This document shows, piece after piece, positions 52,990 to 61,582 of a stretch of DNA of 64,000 nucleotides. The first letter of the stretch is position 1. Each line of letters starts with the position of its first letter. The notes beneath the pieces were generated by a model. It worked only from the letters and a program-made list of their open reading frames with translations, did not search any database and was not told the DNA's origin. This stretch comes from UBA4416 sp040389965 (GTDB lineage Bacteria; Bacteroidota; Bacteroidia; B-17B0; Aurantibacillaceae): the NCBI GenBank assembly GCA_040389965.1, contig JAZJZF010000038.1:37318-101317 (forward strand), read 5' to 3'. The position numbers and the translations under genes are program-made.

Positions 52990-54198
52990 ATGAAATTACG
53001 TTATCCTATCTCTATTTTAATTACCTGTATTTTAAGTTTTACCTCCGGGAATGCTCAAAACGAGGGCCTGAAAGAGCTTTTATTAAAAAAGCGATTGGTT
53101 GTTATTATGTTCGATGGCTTTGGCATGAGCTATTATAAAAATGCACCTATGCCATTTGTAAAGGGTATTGAAAAAAATGGTTTTTTTAAAGAGGTGAGCG
53201 CCTTAATGCCCACTGTTACTAATGCCAATAACGCCTCCATTTGCTGCGGAACATTTATCGATAAAAATGGCATTACCGGAAACTCTTTTTTAGATGAACA
53301 TGACGAGGAAGAATATATGGAAAGTAAAGAGCTTTTAACGGCTCCTACGCTCTTCGAGAGATTACAAAAAATAGGACTTCAGTCTGCTTTAATTGCAAGT
53401 AAGAAAAAAAGTATTGCTTTACTCTCAAAAGGGACAATCATTGCACTATCTCCCGAAACAGCTGATAGTTCGTGGATTACCCGTATTGGTAAAGCTCCAA
53501 GTATTTATAGCCCTGACGTGAATTACTGGACGATGAAAGCCTCGCTTGACATTTTAAAAAACAAATCGGATATCCGTTGCCTTTACATACATACTACAGA
53601 TTATCCTATGCATATGTGGGCACCGGAAGACACAAACTCCATTAATCATTTAAAAATGATCGATTACTATATTAGTCAGATAGCAAAGGTTGCTCCGGAT
53701 GCCATGATATTAGTAACTGCAGACCATGATGTAAATCATAAAGACCGTTGTGTGGATCTTGAAAAAGCATTAGCGAAAAAAAACATTCAGATAAAAATTG
53801 CCATAAGCGCCGAAAGGGATAAATACATGAAACATCACAGGGGCTTTGGCGGTACTTCGTTTGTGTATTTAAAGGATAAAAAAGATGAAGCTAAAGTACG
53901 TAAAGCTTTGACAGAAATTAAAGGCGTGAAAACCGTATTGAGCAACCAGGAAGCCGTTGTAAAATACCGTTTGGTAAAGGACAAGATCGGGGATCTTATT
54001 GTACTTTCTGATTCGGTAAGTGTGTTTGGGAACCTTGAAAATAAAGAAGAAGAAGACTTACCTGCTAATTACAGAACGCATGGTTCAGAATATGAACTTC
54101 GGGTTCCTCTTTTTATTTACAATGCAAAGAATCTTCCCTCTGCCGATTATTTTAAGTATAATAAAGACTTAACCGCCTGGCTGTTTGAGCAAAAATAA
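52990..54198 (+). CDS. Secreted alkaline-phosphatase-superfamily protein, phosphonoacetate-hydrolase-like (PhnA)
   Basis: 402 residues with a signal peptide (1-23, ending GNAQ). Superfamily metal and active-site positions: Asp42 (VIMFDGFG), Thr75 or Thr77 (LMPTVTNANNAS), Asp204 and His208 (TTDYPMHMW), Asp245-His246 (TADHDVN) and a late His in YRTHGSEYE. The blocks SFLDEHDEEEYMES, SPETADSSWITR, SPDVNYWTMKASL and CVDLEKAL are those of phosphonoacetate hydrolase. That enzyme releases phosphate and acetate from phosphonoacetate. The export signal is unusual for this family. It meets hutI tail-to-tail with one base between them. Confidence 0.75.
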   Translation: MKLRYPISILITCILSFTSGNAQNEGLKELLLKKRLVVIMFDGFGMSYYKNAPMPFVKGIEKNGFFKEVSALMPTVTNANNASICCGTFIDKNGITGNSFLDEHDEEEYMESKELLTAPTLFERLQKIGLQSALIASKKKSIALLSKGTIIALSPETADSSWITRIGKAPSIYSPDVNYWTMKASLDILKNKSDIRCLYIHTTDYPMHMWAPEDTNSINHLKMIDYYISQIAKVAPDAMILVTADHDVNHKDRCVDLEKALAKKNIQIKIAISAERDKYMKHHRGFGGTSFVYLKDKKDEAKVRKALTEIKGVKTVLSNQEAVVKYRLVKDKIGDLIVLSDSVSVFGNLENKEEEDLPANYRTHGSEYELRVPLFIYNAKNLPSADYFKYNKDLTAWLFEQK

Positions 54199-54199
54199 A

Positions 54200-55450
54200 T
54201 TATTGCTTTACGCCATTGAGGTAAACACTCTCAATTAAATTACTGCCAAAAGAATAGGGAATAAACCCATAGGAGCTGATGGGTTTGGTTATGAAAAAAT
54301 TGGCTTTTTTACCAACGGTTATACTTCCTATTTCTTTTGATAAATGCATGGCATAAGCGGAGTTTATTGTACAGGCATTAATAACCTCTTCGGGTGTAAG
54401 TTTGTATTGCACACAACCCAGGCTCATCATGAAATTCATGTTACCACTCGGGCAACTTCCGGGGTTAAAATCGCTGGCAAAAGCAATTGCCAGACCTGCA
54501 TCTATCATTTTACGGGCCGGTGGTAAAGGCAAGCTCAAAAAGAAAGCTGCTCCCGGTAATACGGTGGGCATAGTATCAGAGCCTTTCAATAATTCAATAT
54601 CATGGTCGTTGCAGTATTCCAAATGGTCAACACTAATAGCGCCACTCTCCACGCCCGCTTGTATGCCACCAAAATGGCTCATTTGTTCGGCATGCACTTT
54701 AGGAATCAGTCCATGTTTTTTACCGGCTTCTAAAATATGTTTGGTTTCTTCGGCAGTAAAATAGTTTTGCTCACAAAACACATCAATATAATCTGCTAAT
54801 TTTTCTTCCTCTATTTTAGGCAGCATTTCATTTATAATTAAATGAATATAGCCTTGTTTATCATTTTTATATTCGAGTGGTAAAGCATGCGCACCAAGGA
54901 ATGTAGCTTTAACAGGAAGTAAATTAAGATCTTTAATACGTTTAATAACACGTAGCATTTTCAGTTCACTTTCAACACTTAAACCGTATCCGCTTTTAAT
55001 TTCTATGCTGCCTGTACCCTGCCCTATTACTTCTTTTAAGCGTATCATGGCCTGTTCAAACAACTCATCTTCTGTGGCAGTGTGAACGCGTTTTGCCGAA
55101 TTTAAAATACCGCCACCGCGGGCAAAAATATCTTCGTAGCTTAAACCATTGATCCTGTCAACAAATTCGCCTTCTCTGTTACCGGCATATACAATATGTG
55201 TATGGCTATCGGCATAGCAGGGTAAAATGAGTTTGCCTTCACAATCCATAATTTCCAAACCTTTCCAGTCTGCAATACCGGGAAAATCGTCCATAGGGCC
55301 GTAATCCGCAATAATGCCATTATCTATAGCCAACCATGCATTTTCTATACAAGGTAATTCTTTCATATCCTGTCCGCTTACTTTTAAGATATTGGCTTCG
55401 CGAACCTGTACTAAGGTTTTAATGTTTTTTATGAGTAGCTTAGATGACAT
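54200..55450 (-). CDS. hutI: Imidazolonepropionase
   Basis: 416 residues. Metal-dependent amidohydrolase fold: SHTHIVYAGNREGEF (two His ligands), SGYGLSVESELKML, HAEQMSHFGG (metal His and substrate contacts) and the late Asp in ASDFNPGSCPSGNMNF. It opens imidazolone-5-propionate to N-formimino-glutamate, the substrate of the fused FtcD at 36237. Other hut genes are not in the window. Confidence 0.96.
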   Translation of the reverse strand: MSSKLLIKNIKTLVQVREANILKVSGQDMKELPCIENAWLAIDNGIIADYGPMDDFPGIADWKGLEIMDCEGKLILPCYADSHTHIVYAGNREGEFVDRINGLSYEDIFARGGGILNSAKRVHTATEDELFEQAMIRLKEVIGQGTGSIEIKSGYGLSVESELKMLRVIKRIKDLNLLPVKATFLGAHALPLEYKNDKQGYIHLIINEMLPKIEEEKLADYIDVFCEQNYFTAEETKHILEAGKKHGLIPKVHAEQMSHFGGIQAGVESGAISVDHLEYCNDHDIELLKGSDTMPTVLPGAAFFLSLPLPPARKMIDAGLAIAFASDFNPGSCPSGNMNFMMSLGCVQYKLTPEEVINACTINSAYAMHLSKEIGSITVGKKANFFITKPISSYGFIPYSFGSNLIESVYLNGVKQ

Positions 55451-55492
55451 ACTATCAAAATTATTTGTGTGTTATATGCAACGTACAAAGCT

Positions 55493-55570
55493 ATGAAAAA
55501 ACATATTGTTTTAGCCATTATTGCCATTGTTTTAAGTAAACACGCTTCTCAAAAACACCTTTTTCTTTAG
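55493..55570 (+). pseudogene. Signal-peptide-like remnant (25 codons)
   Basis: ATG 55493 opens MKKHIVLAIIAIVLSKHASQ, followed by HLF and a TAG at 55568-55570. It looks like the leader of an exported protein with nothing after it. It may be the remnant of a deleted gene or chance. Confidence 0.3.
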
Positions 55571-55585
55571 GCTACCGGTTTTAAT

Positions 55586-55619
55586 TAAAAAAGCCACCAG
55601 GAAAATTTCAAGGTGGCTT
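55586..55619 (-). terminator. Terminator after the dockerin-like T9SS protein gene
   Basis: AGCCACC (55592-55598) pairs with GGTGGCT (55612-55618); on the minus strand TTTTTT follows the second arm. Confidence 0.8.
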
Positions 55620-55642
55620 CTAAAACTATTATTTTCAGGATA

Positions 55643-57361
55643 TTAATTTTTCATAAATCGTTTTTCGATATGATTTCCGTCTTCGGAGAAAAGCTTAATA
55701 ATATACAAACCATTTGCTAATTCAGAAACATTCAGTTCTATGTTTGAGCCTTGTTTTGCGCTATTGCTTATAAGCTCCTGCCCCATAACAGAATATACTT
55801 TATATGCCTGAACCTGCATTCCTGAAGGAAGAGACAGCGTTAGTTTATCATGCGACGGATTTGGAAAAAGGACAATGTTACTTGCGTCAACCATTGTTTT
55901 GATACCTGTGGATGAAGCTTTTTTAAACTCTACAGATGCTGCTGCAGAAGAAAACTGAAGCTTATAACCGGATTTTGTCACTGCTTTAATATTGCTAAGC
56001 GTAAACTGAACCGTTGTATCGGCATAAAAGCTTGCTTTCGCTTTTAAATTCAAAGAGAACGCTTTTCCGGAAACAGCAACAGCATTCTGGTGGTTGTTTC
56101 TTGTTACAGCCATATCAATGGTTTGAGAAGTTGGTTTAGAAATATACAATAAGTTGGTTCCCACCACGCTGGAAGAATTTATCATTGCAGTATTAGTGCC
56201 ATCAAAAAGGCTAGCAGGGTAATTGAGTGTAAAGCCCACTGCATAGATACTGTCAATAGGATCGGTGGTATTGCCGATCTCAAAATCAAGATGGAAGTTT
56301 TGTCCTTCGTTTACCGTATTATTTGATGAAACTACACGAATAGACTCTAATGCTGCACTGTTTTCAACGGTTATGAGCTGCGTAGGATTTTTGAACGGAT
56401 GATTTAATCCATAATTTAAAGAGATAGCGGTAGTATCGGCTGCATCAATTGTTCCATTGCCATTACAGTCGGCATGCTTAGCATCCAGTAAATAAAAACT
56501 TTGTGTTCCCCAATCGTTGGAGGGAGCAGCAGCCCAGGTATTGCCGGGTGTAGTTCTTGCCGGGCCGGTTTGTCCATAGCCTGCGCCAACATAAAAAAGA
56601 TCAAGGTAATTTACTGCAAGATCATAATTGGCATCTCCCGGCCATACGTTTGCTACAACCGGCGATGATGCATTACAATCAAGGTCTACATATGCATAAC
56701 CACCATGGCCTCCCTGAATACAATCGGCAGCAATAAATTGCAGGGTAACTGTTTGACCCGCATAGGCAGACAGATCAATCGCTACAGGAGTCCATGGTTT
56801 ATAAAAGAAATTGCCTACCTGTACAAACCCGGGATTAACGGTGCCTGTTCCTGCAACAATATTGAGGGAAGCACTTGGAATAGCTGTATTAGTAGCATCG
56901 AGCACATTAAACCTGAAGTAAGGCTGATCGGAAGTTGTATGCCCGGCATTTTCAAATACCACAAAATAGCTGAAGTTTACATAAGGCTGGCTTATACTTA
57001 CTGCTACTTGTCTTTCAAGGATCCCAACTTCCGCACCTGTTCCAATATGATTAACCCTCACAATATTATTTCCTCCATAAGGAGGAGTGAGAGCAACAGT
57101 GGTAGTTGGATCTGTTAATCCGGCACCATTAATGAGACAATGCGTAGGTGCTATAACATTGGCGCCGGTAGTACTTGGATTAGTGTAACTGACAACTGAA
57201 GACGGAGCAGCCAGAGAGTTTAAATTTGCTCCTTTGAAGGTTGACCAACCTGTGTAGTCCGAATTTTCAAAATCGAGATTATTACAGGTGCTTTGTGCAT
57301 GAACAAGAGAACCGGTCAAAACCAATCCGAAAAAAATAGTTTTTGTAGTTTTTGATTTCAT
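55643..57361 (-). CDS. Secreted protein with shared N-terminal module, dockerin-like repeats and T9SS type A sorting domain
   Basis: 572 residues with a signal peptide (1-22, ending HAQ). Residues about 25-235 carry the module also found in the two PKD giants: CNNLDFENSDYTGWS, YFVVFENAGHTTSDQPYFRF, WTPVAIDLSAYAGQTVTLQF, GGHGGYAYVDLDC. Residues about 240-320 hold two EF-hand-like dockerin elements (GDANYDLAVNYLDL, DCNGNGTIDAADT). About 330-490 is a cohesin-like beta domain. The last 75 residues (LFPNPSHDKLTLSL, YSVMGQELI, GLYIIKLFSEDG) are a type A sorting domain. Predicted cell surface or secreted. Confidence 0.85.
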   Translation of the reverse strand: MKSKTTKTIFFGLVLTGSLVHAQSTCNNLDFENSDYTGWSTFKGANLNSLAAPSSVVSYTNPSTTGANVIAPTHCLINGAGLTDPTTTVALTPPYGGNNIVRVNHIGTGAEVGILERQVAVSISQPYVNFSYFVVFENAGHTTSDQPYFRFNVLDATNTAIPSASLNIVAGTGTVNPGFVQVGNFFYKPWTPVAIDLSAYAGQTVTLQFIAADCIQGGHGGYAYVDLDCNASSPVVANVWPGDANYDLAVNYLDLFYVGAGYGQTGPARTTPGNTWAAAPSNDWGTQSFYLLDAKHADCNGNGTIDAADTTAISLNYGLNHPFKNPTQLITVENSAALESIRVVSSNNTVNEGQNFHLDFEIGNTTDPIDSIYAVGFTLNYPASLFDGTNTAMINSSSVVGTNLLYISKPTSQTIDMAVTRNNHQNAVAVSGKAFSLNLKAKASFYADTTVQFTLSNIKAVTKSGYKLQFSSAAASVEFKKASSTGIKTMVDASNIVLFPNPSHDKLTLSLPSGMQVQAYKVYSVMGQELISNSAKQGSNIELNVSELANGLYIIKLFSEDGNHIEKRFMKN

Positions 57362-57667
57362 GATAGTGTAATTTTAGGTTAGTATATTTTTAGTTAAGAT
57401 TAAAGTTCAGGCTAACGGTTGTATAAAACAAACATATTTCTTCTTTTTATTATGCAGTCAAATGTTGACTTAATAATATAAATAAATGATTATAAGTCAT
57501 TTAAAAAATAAAATCTAAAAATAAATTATCCTTCCAACAAGGATAAAACTTAAATAAACGCGTCATATTACGGTGAAAAAAGTCCATTTATTTTAAGATT
57601 GGAAAGAAATTAAATCCTCATTATTTTACAATACTATATTTATAATATAAATGATAACTTTGTTTTT
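57362..57667. other. AT-rich divergent promoter region
   Basis: 306 bases between the T9SS protein (leftward) and aroC (rightward), strongly A/T-rich. No gene seen. It contains the aroC box at 57655 and must hold the start region of the 57361 gene, for which no clear -7 box could be chosen. Confidence 0.5.
57655..57662 (+). promoter_or_regulatory. TAnnTTTG box directly before aroC
   Basis: TAACTTTG matches the -7 box fully and ends 5 bases before ATG 57668, implying a very short or absent leader. The upstream TTTG box at normal spacing is not evident. Confidence 0.4.
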
Positions 57668-58762
57668 ATGGCAGGTAATACTTTTGGCACATTATTTCGT
57701 TTAACTACCTTTGGCGAAAGCCATGGTGTTGCTATTGGCGGAATTATTGACGGTTGTCCTGCAGGTCTGGAAATTGATCTCGATTTTATTCATAATGAGC
57801 TGCAACGCCGTAAACCGGGCCAATCGCACATTACCACACAACGTAAAGAAGAAGATACCGTTCGTTTTTTATCAGGCATTTTTGAAGGAAAAACTACCGG
57901 ACAACCCATAGGTTTTACCATTGAAAATACCAATCAAAAGCCGGGCGATTACGATCATTTAAAAAATGTGTTTCGCCCTTCTCATGCCGATTATACTTAC
58001 CAGGAAAAATATGGTATCAGGGATCACAGAGGTGGCGGTAGAAGCAGCGCGCGCGAAACAGCCTGCCGTATTGTAGGCGGGGCTATTGCCAAATTATTTT
58101 TAAACCATTACAAGGTAACTATACAGGCTTATGTGAGCAGAGTTGGTCCCATTATGCTAAACAAACCTTATAAAGAATTAGATCTTTTAAAAACAGAATC
58201 ATCTATTGTTCGTTGTCCCGATAATGAAATAGCCGGGCAAATGATTGCTTATATTGAAGAGATCCGCAAACAAGGCGATACTATTGGAGGCATTGTAAGC
58301 TGTATTATAAAAGGCAGTCCCATAGGATTAGGAGAACCTGTATTTGATAAGCTCCACGCAGATCTTGGAAAAGCCATGCTTAGCATTAATGCCGTGAAAG
58401 GTTTTGAATATGGTGCAGGATTTAACTCCATCAATTATAAAGGCTCCGAATTGAATGATGCTTTTGTACACTTAGACTCTGCTCAGAATGACAAAAAAAC
58501 AGCCACCAAAACTAACCATAGCGGTGGAATACAAGGTGGGATTAGTAACGGAGAAGATATTTATTTTAACGTGGCATTTAAACCGGTTGCTACCATTATG
58601 CAGGATCAACAAAGTGTGGATACGGATGGTAATGAAATTATTGTAAAGGGCAAAGGCCGCCACGACCCTTGTGTGTTACCACGAGCCGTTCCTATTGTAG
58701 AAAGCATGGCAGCATTGGTATTAGCCGATCTTGTACTAAGAAGCAGAGCTTCTAAAATTTAA
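57668..58762 (+). CDS. aroC: Chorismate synthase
   Basis: 364 residues, full length. Signature blocks: RLTTFGESHGVAIGGIIDG near the N-terminus, RRKPGQSHITTQRKEEDTVR, GIRDHRGGGRSSARETACR, and near the C-terminus GKGRHDPCVLPRAVPIVESM. It forms chorismate from EPSP with reduced FMN, the last common step to aromatic amino acids. The dicarboxylate symporter gene starts 14 bases downstream, so they may be co-transcribed. Confidence 0.97.
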   Translation: MAGNTFGTLFRLTTFGESHGVAIGGIIDGCPAGLEIDLDFIHNELQRRKPGQSHITTQRKEEDTVRFLSGIFEGKTTGQPIGFTIENTNQKPGDYDHLKNVFRPSHADYTYQEKYGIRDHRGGGRSSARETACRIVGGAIAKLFLNHYKVTIQAYVSRVGPIMLNKPYKELDLLKTESSIVRCPDNEIAGQMIAYIEEIRKQGDTIGGIVSCIIKGSPIGLGEPVFDKLHADLGKAMLSINAVKGFEYGAGFNSINYKGSELNDAFVHLDSAQNDKKTATKTNHSGGIQGGISNGEDIYFNVAFKPVATIMQDQQSVDTDGNEIIVKGKGRHDPCVLPRAVPIVESMAALVLADLVLRSRASKI

Positions 58763-58776
58763 TCATAACAAAAACT

Positions 58777-60132
58777 ATGTTCAGCAAAAAAAACAGACTT
58801 ATTACCATTATTATTATTTCCATGCTAGTGGGAATAGCCCTGGGGTATTTTATTAATAAATCCATTACCGATACAACTCCAAAAATTGAGCAGTTGTATA
58901 TTCAAAAAATAGCAAAAGGAAATCCTGTTGTAGAAAAAAAATTGACGGTTGCCTGTGATAAAATCAATAAAGAAAATCTAAAACAAGCCAAGAAAAAAGT
59001 AGCATCCAATTATTCGATCTTAAGTGATATTTTTTTAAGACTCATTAAAATGATCATTGCACCGCTTGTGTTAGCAGTATTGGTAATGGGTGTAGCCAAG
59101 GTCGGCGATTTTAAGTCGGTTGGACGTATTGGAGGAAAAACAATTATTTACTTTACGTTTGCCACCCTACTCGCTTTAAGCTTAGGATTAACTATTGTAA
59201 ATATATTTGAGCCCGGCAAGGTCATGAACCTGGATCTGCCCGAAGCAAATGCGTCAACAGGTGTTAAGGCTGATGCGCAAAGTTCAGGAAATTTTGTAGC
59301 ACACGTTATCCCTGACAGTATTATAAAAGTAATGGCTGATAACGAAATTTTACCTATCGTTGTATTTGCTTTGTTCTTTGGTATTGCGGCTGCTTCGATA
59401 GGCGAACAGGGCAAACCTATGATTAAGGCGCTTAACAGCCTTTCGCATGTGATGTTTAAAGTCACCAATTTTGTAATGAACTTTGCCCCTATTGGCGTAT
59501 TTGGCGCCATTACAGCGGTAGTGATACAGCAAGGGCTCGACGTGTTAGGGGGCTATGTGTATTTGATCCTTTGCTTTTTTGGAGGCTTATTATTTTTTGT
59601 ATTCGGGGTTTTATTTTTAATCTGCCTGGTGTTACGTATTAAATTTTTCTCTTTGCTATCCCATGTGAAAGAGCCTGTTTTATTAGCCTTTAGCACTGCG
59701 AGCTCGGAAAGTGCTATGCCAAAAACCATTGAGCAATTAGAGAAATTCGGGATCAGTAACCGCATTGTTTCCTTTGTATTACCGTTAGGTTATTCGTTTA
59801 ATCTTGATGGTTCTATTATGTACATGACCTTTGCAACAGTATTCATTGCCCAGTCTTATGGTATTGATATGTCGATGGCAGACCAGATAAAAATGATGCT
59901 GATTCTTTTAATTACCAGTAAAGGAATGGCCGGAGTACCGCGCGCATCGTTGGTTGTTATTGCAGGTATGTTGAGTATGTTCCATATTCCCGGAGAAGGT
60001 CTTTTATTATTATTAGCTGTAGATCAAATTCTGGACATGGGTCGTTCGGCTACCAATGTTGTTGGAAACGCTGTTGCCAGCGCTATAGTAGCCAAATGGG
60101 AAGGCGAGAAACTGGAACCCAAGATTGAGTAA
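58777..60132 (+). CDS. Dicarboxylate/amino acid:cation symporter (DAACS family)
   Basis: 451 residues with eight predicted membrane helices and two re-entrant loops. The serine-rich signature FSTASSESAMPKTIEQL (about 307-323), the LPLGYSFNLDGSIMYMTFATVF block, and the substrate and sodium motif MGRSATNVVGNAVAS are those of GltP/GltT-type carriers. Between helices 1 and 2 there is a polar insert (about 28-75). It imports glutamate, aspartate or C4-dicarboxylates with Na+ or H+. It follows aroC by 14 bases. Confidence 0.92.
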   Translation: MFSKKNRLITIIIISMLVGIALGYFINKSITDTTPKIEQLYIQKIAKGNPVVEKKLTVACDKINKENLKQAKKKVASNYSILSDIFLRLIKMIIAPLVLAVLVMGVAKVGDFKSVGRIGGKTIIYFTFATLLALSLGLTIVNIFEPGKVMNLDLPEANASTGVKADAQSSGNFVAHVIPDSIIKVMADNEILPIVVFALFFGIAAASIGEQGKPMIKALNSLSHVMFKVTNFVMNFAPIGVFGAITAVVIQQGLDVLGGYVYLILCFFGGLLFFVFGVLFLICLVLRIKFFSLLSHVKEPVLLAFSTASSESAMPKTIEQLEKFGISNRIVSFVLPLGYSFNLDGSIMYMTFATVFIAQSYGIDMSMADQIKMMLILLITSKGMAGVPRASLVVIAGMLSMFHIPGEGLLLLLAVDQILDMGRSATNVVGNAVASAIVAKWEGEKLEPKIE

Positions 60133-60238
60133 AGACTTAGAAGACCAAAGAGATGGAAGGGACAAAAGACAACAGACAAAGGACAATTTTATTTATTAAA
60201 CTTTCCTAACTTTACCACTTTCTAACTCTTACAATTAA

Positions 60239-60865
60239 ATGTTATTTTACTGGTTAAATCTTGTCGGTATTTTTTTCTTTACCATTTCTGGTTCTTTAGC
60301 AGCGCGCGATAAAAAACATTACCACGATTATTTTGGCGTTTTTTTTACCGGTTTTCTTACTGCCATTGGCGGAGGAACATTAAGGGACATGATGTTGGGA
60401 GCATATCCTATAGCCTGGTTAAGCGATAAAAATATTTTAATTTCCATCATACTGGCATTTCTATTTACACTTCTGTTTAAAAGCCATATCATTAAACTGC
60501 GCCGTACCCTTTTTTTATTTGACACCGTAGGTGTGGGCATTTATACCATTTTGGGTGTAGAAAAAAGTCTCGAGTATAATGTTAATCCCTTTGCTGCCGT
60601 TATTTTAGGCCTGGTATCAGCTGTATTTGGCGGTGTAATCCGCGATACGTTACTAAATGAGATTCCACTTATTTTTGCCAAAGAAATTTATGCCACTGCC
60701 TGCATTGCGGGTGCCATATTATATACGGTGCTGCTGCACCTAAATGTGGATGCAAATATTGCAGCCAGTATTTGTATGAGTTTTATTATCATTATACGCA
60801 TTTTAGCTGTAAAATATAAACTGGCTTTGCCTAAATTTGACTCCGGAAACGAAACGATTGATTGA
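60239..60865 (+). CDS. Trimeric intracellular cation channel family protein (UPF0126/YadS type)
   Basis: 208 residues with about seven membrane helices arranged as two tandem repeats, each with the conserved glycine/arginine motif: GGGTLRDMMLG (about 42-52) and GGVIRDTLLNEIP. These are hallmarks of prokaryotic TRIC channels, which conduct K+. The last three bases overlap the start region of rimM. Confidence 0.88.
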   Translation: MLFYWLNLVGIFFFTISGSLAARDKKHYHDYFGVFFTGFLTAIGGGTLRDMMLGAYPIAWLSDKNILISIILAFLFTLLFKSHIIKLRRTLFLFDTVGVGIYTILGVEKSLEYNVNPFAAVILGLVSAVFGGVIRDTLLNEIPLIFAKEIYATACIAGAILYTVLLHLNVDANIAASICMSFIIIIRILAVKYKLALPKFDSGNETID

Positions 60866-60867
60866 AC

Positions 60868-61380
60868 ATGAATACAGAAGAAATAGGATATATTAGCAAA
60901 ACACACGGTTTAAAAGGCCATGTTATTTTAAGAGTGAACGATCATGTAAATATCGATGAGGAGAATATTGCCTCTGTTTTTCTGGAATTGAATGGCTCGC
61001 AAGTGCCTTATTTTATACAGGAATGCCGCCCCAATAATACCGGCTATATTTTAAAGCTGGAAACCATTGATACAATAGATACTTCAAAAAAGCTAATCGG
61101 TAAAAAAGCGTTTACCTTACCCGATTTTATACTGGAAGAAGATGAATCCTTAAGCGAATTTATCGGCTATGCTATTTTAGATACTAAACTGGGGAACATC
61201 GGCAATATTTCGGAAGTAGATGAAAAAACAGATAATGTGATCATTAAAGTGATTCATCCTACGGGTGTTGAAATTATACTGCCGTTTAATGATGATTTCA
61301 TTGTTGAAATAGACGACGATCTTAAAACCATAGAATTTAATGCACCCGAAGGATTAATTGAAATGTATCTGGGGTCATAG
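60868..61380 (+). CDS. rimM: Ribosome maturation factor RimM
   Basis: 170 residues from ATG 60868; an upstream TTG at 60862 would overlap the TRIC stop. The N-terminal RimM domain starts IGYISKTHGLKGHVILR, and the C-terminal PRC-barrel holds FIGYAILDTKLGNIGNISEV. It aids 16S rRNA processing and 30S head assembly. It is usually next to rpsP and trmD; here it is not. Confidence 0.92.
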   Translation: MNTEEIGYISKTHGLKGHVILRVNDHVNIDEENIASVFLELNGSQVPYFIQECRPNNTGYILKLETIDTIDTSKKLIGKKAFTLPDFILEEDESLSEFIGYAILDTKLGNIGNISEVDEKTDNVIIKVIHPTGVEIILPFNDDFIVEIDDDLKTIEFNAPEGLIEMYLGS

Positions 61381-61495
61381 CTCCTTCCTTTTCTTCTTAT
61401 AATTTTATCTAAATATTTTAGTTCACATTAAACATTTCCTAATCGTTAATAAACATCGATAGAAGCCGTTTTTTGGACATCTATTTAAAATTTAA

Positions 61496-61528
61496 TTTGG
61501 TAATTAAGGCTATTATTTTATATTTTTG
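61496..61528 (+). promoter_or_regulatory. Putative promoter of the GEVED protein gene
   Basis: TTTG (61496-61499), 21 bases, then TATTTTTG (61521-61528), a full TAnnTTTG match. The ATG is 54 bases further on. Confidence 0.6.
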
Positions 61529-61582
61529 GGTCGACTTTAAAAACCCCTCCATCAAAAAAATTAACTAATACTTATATTACTG

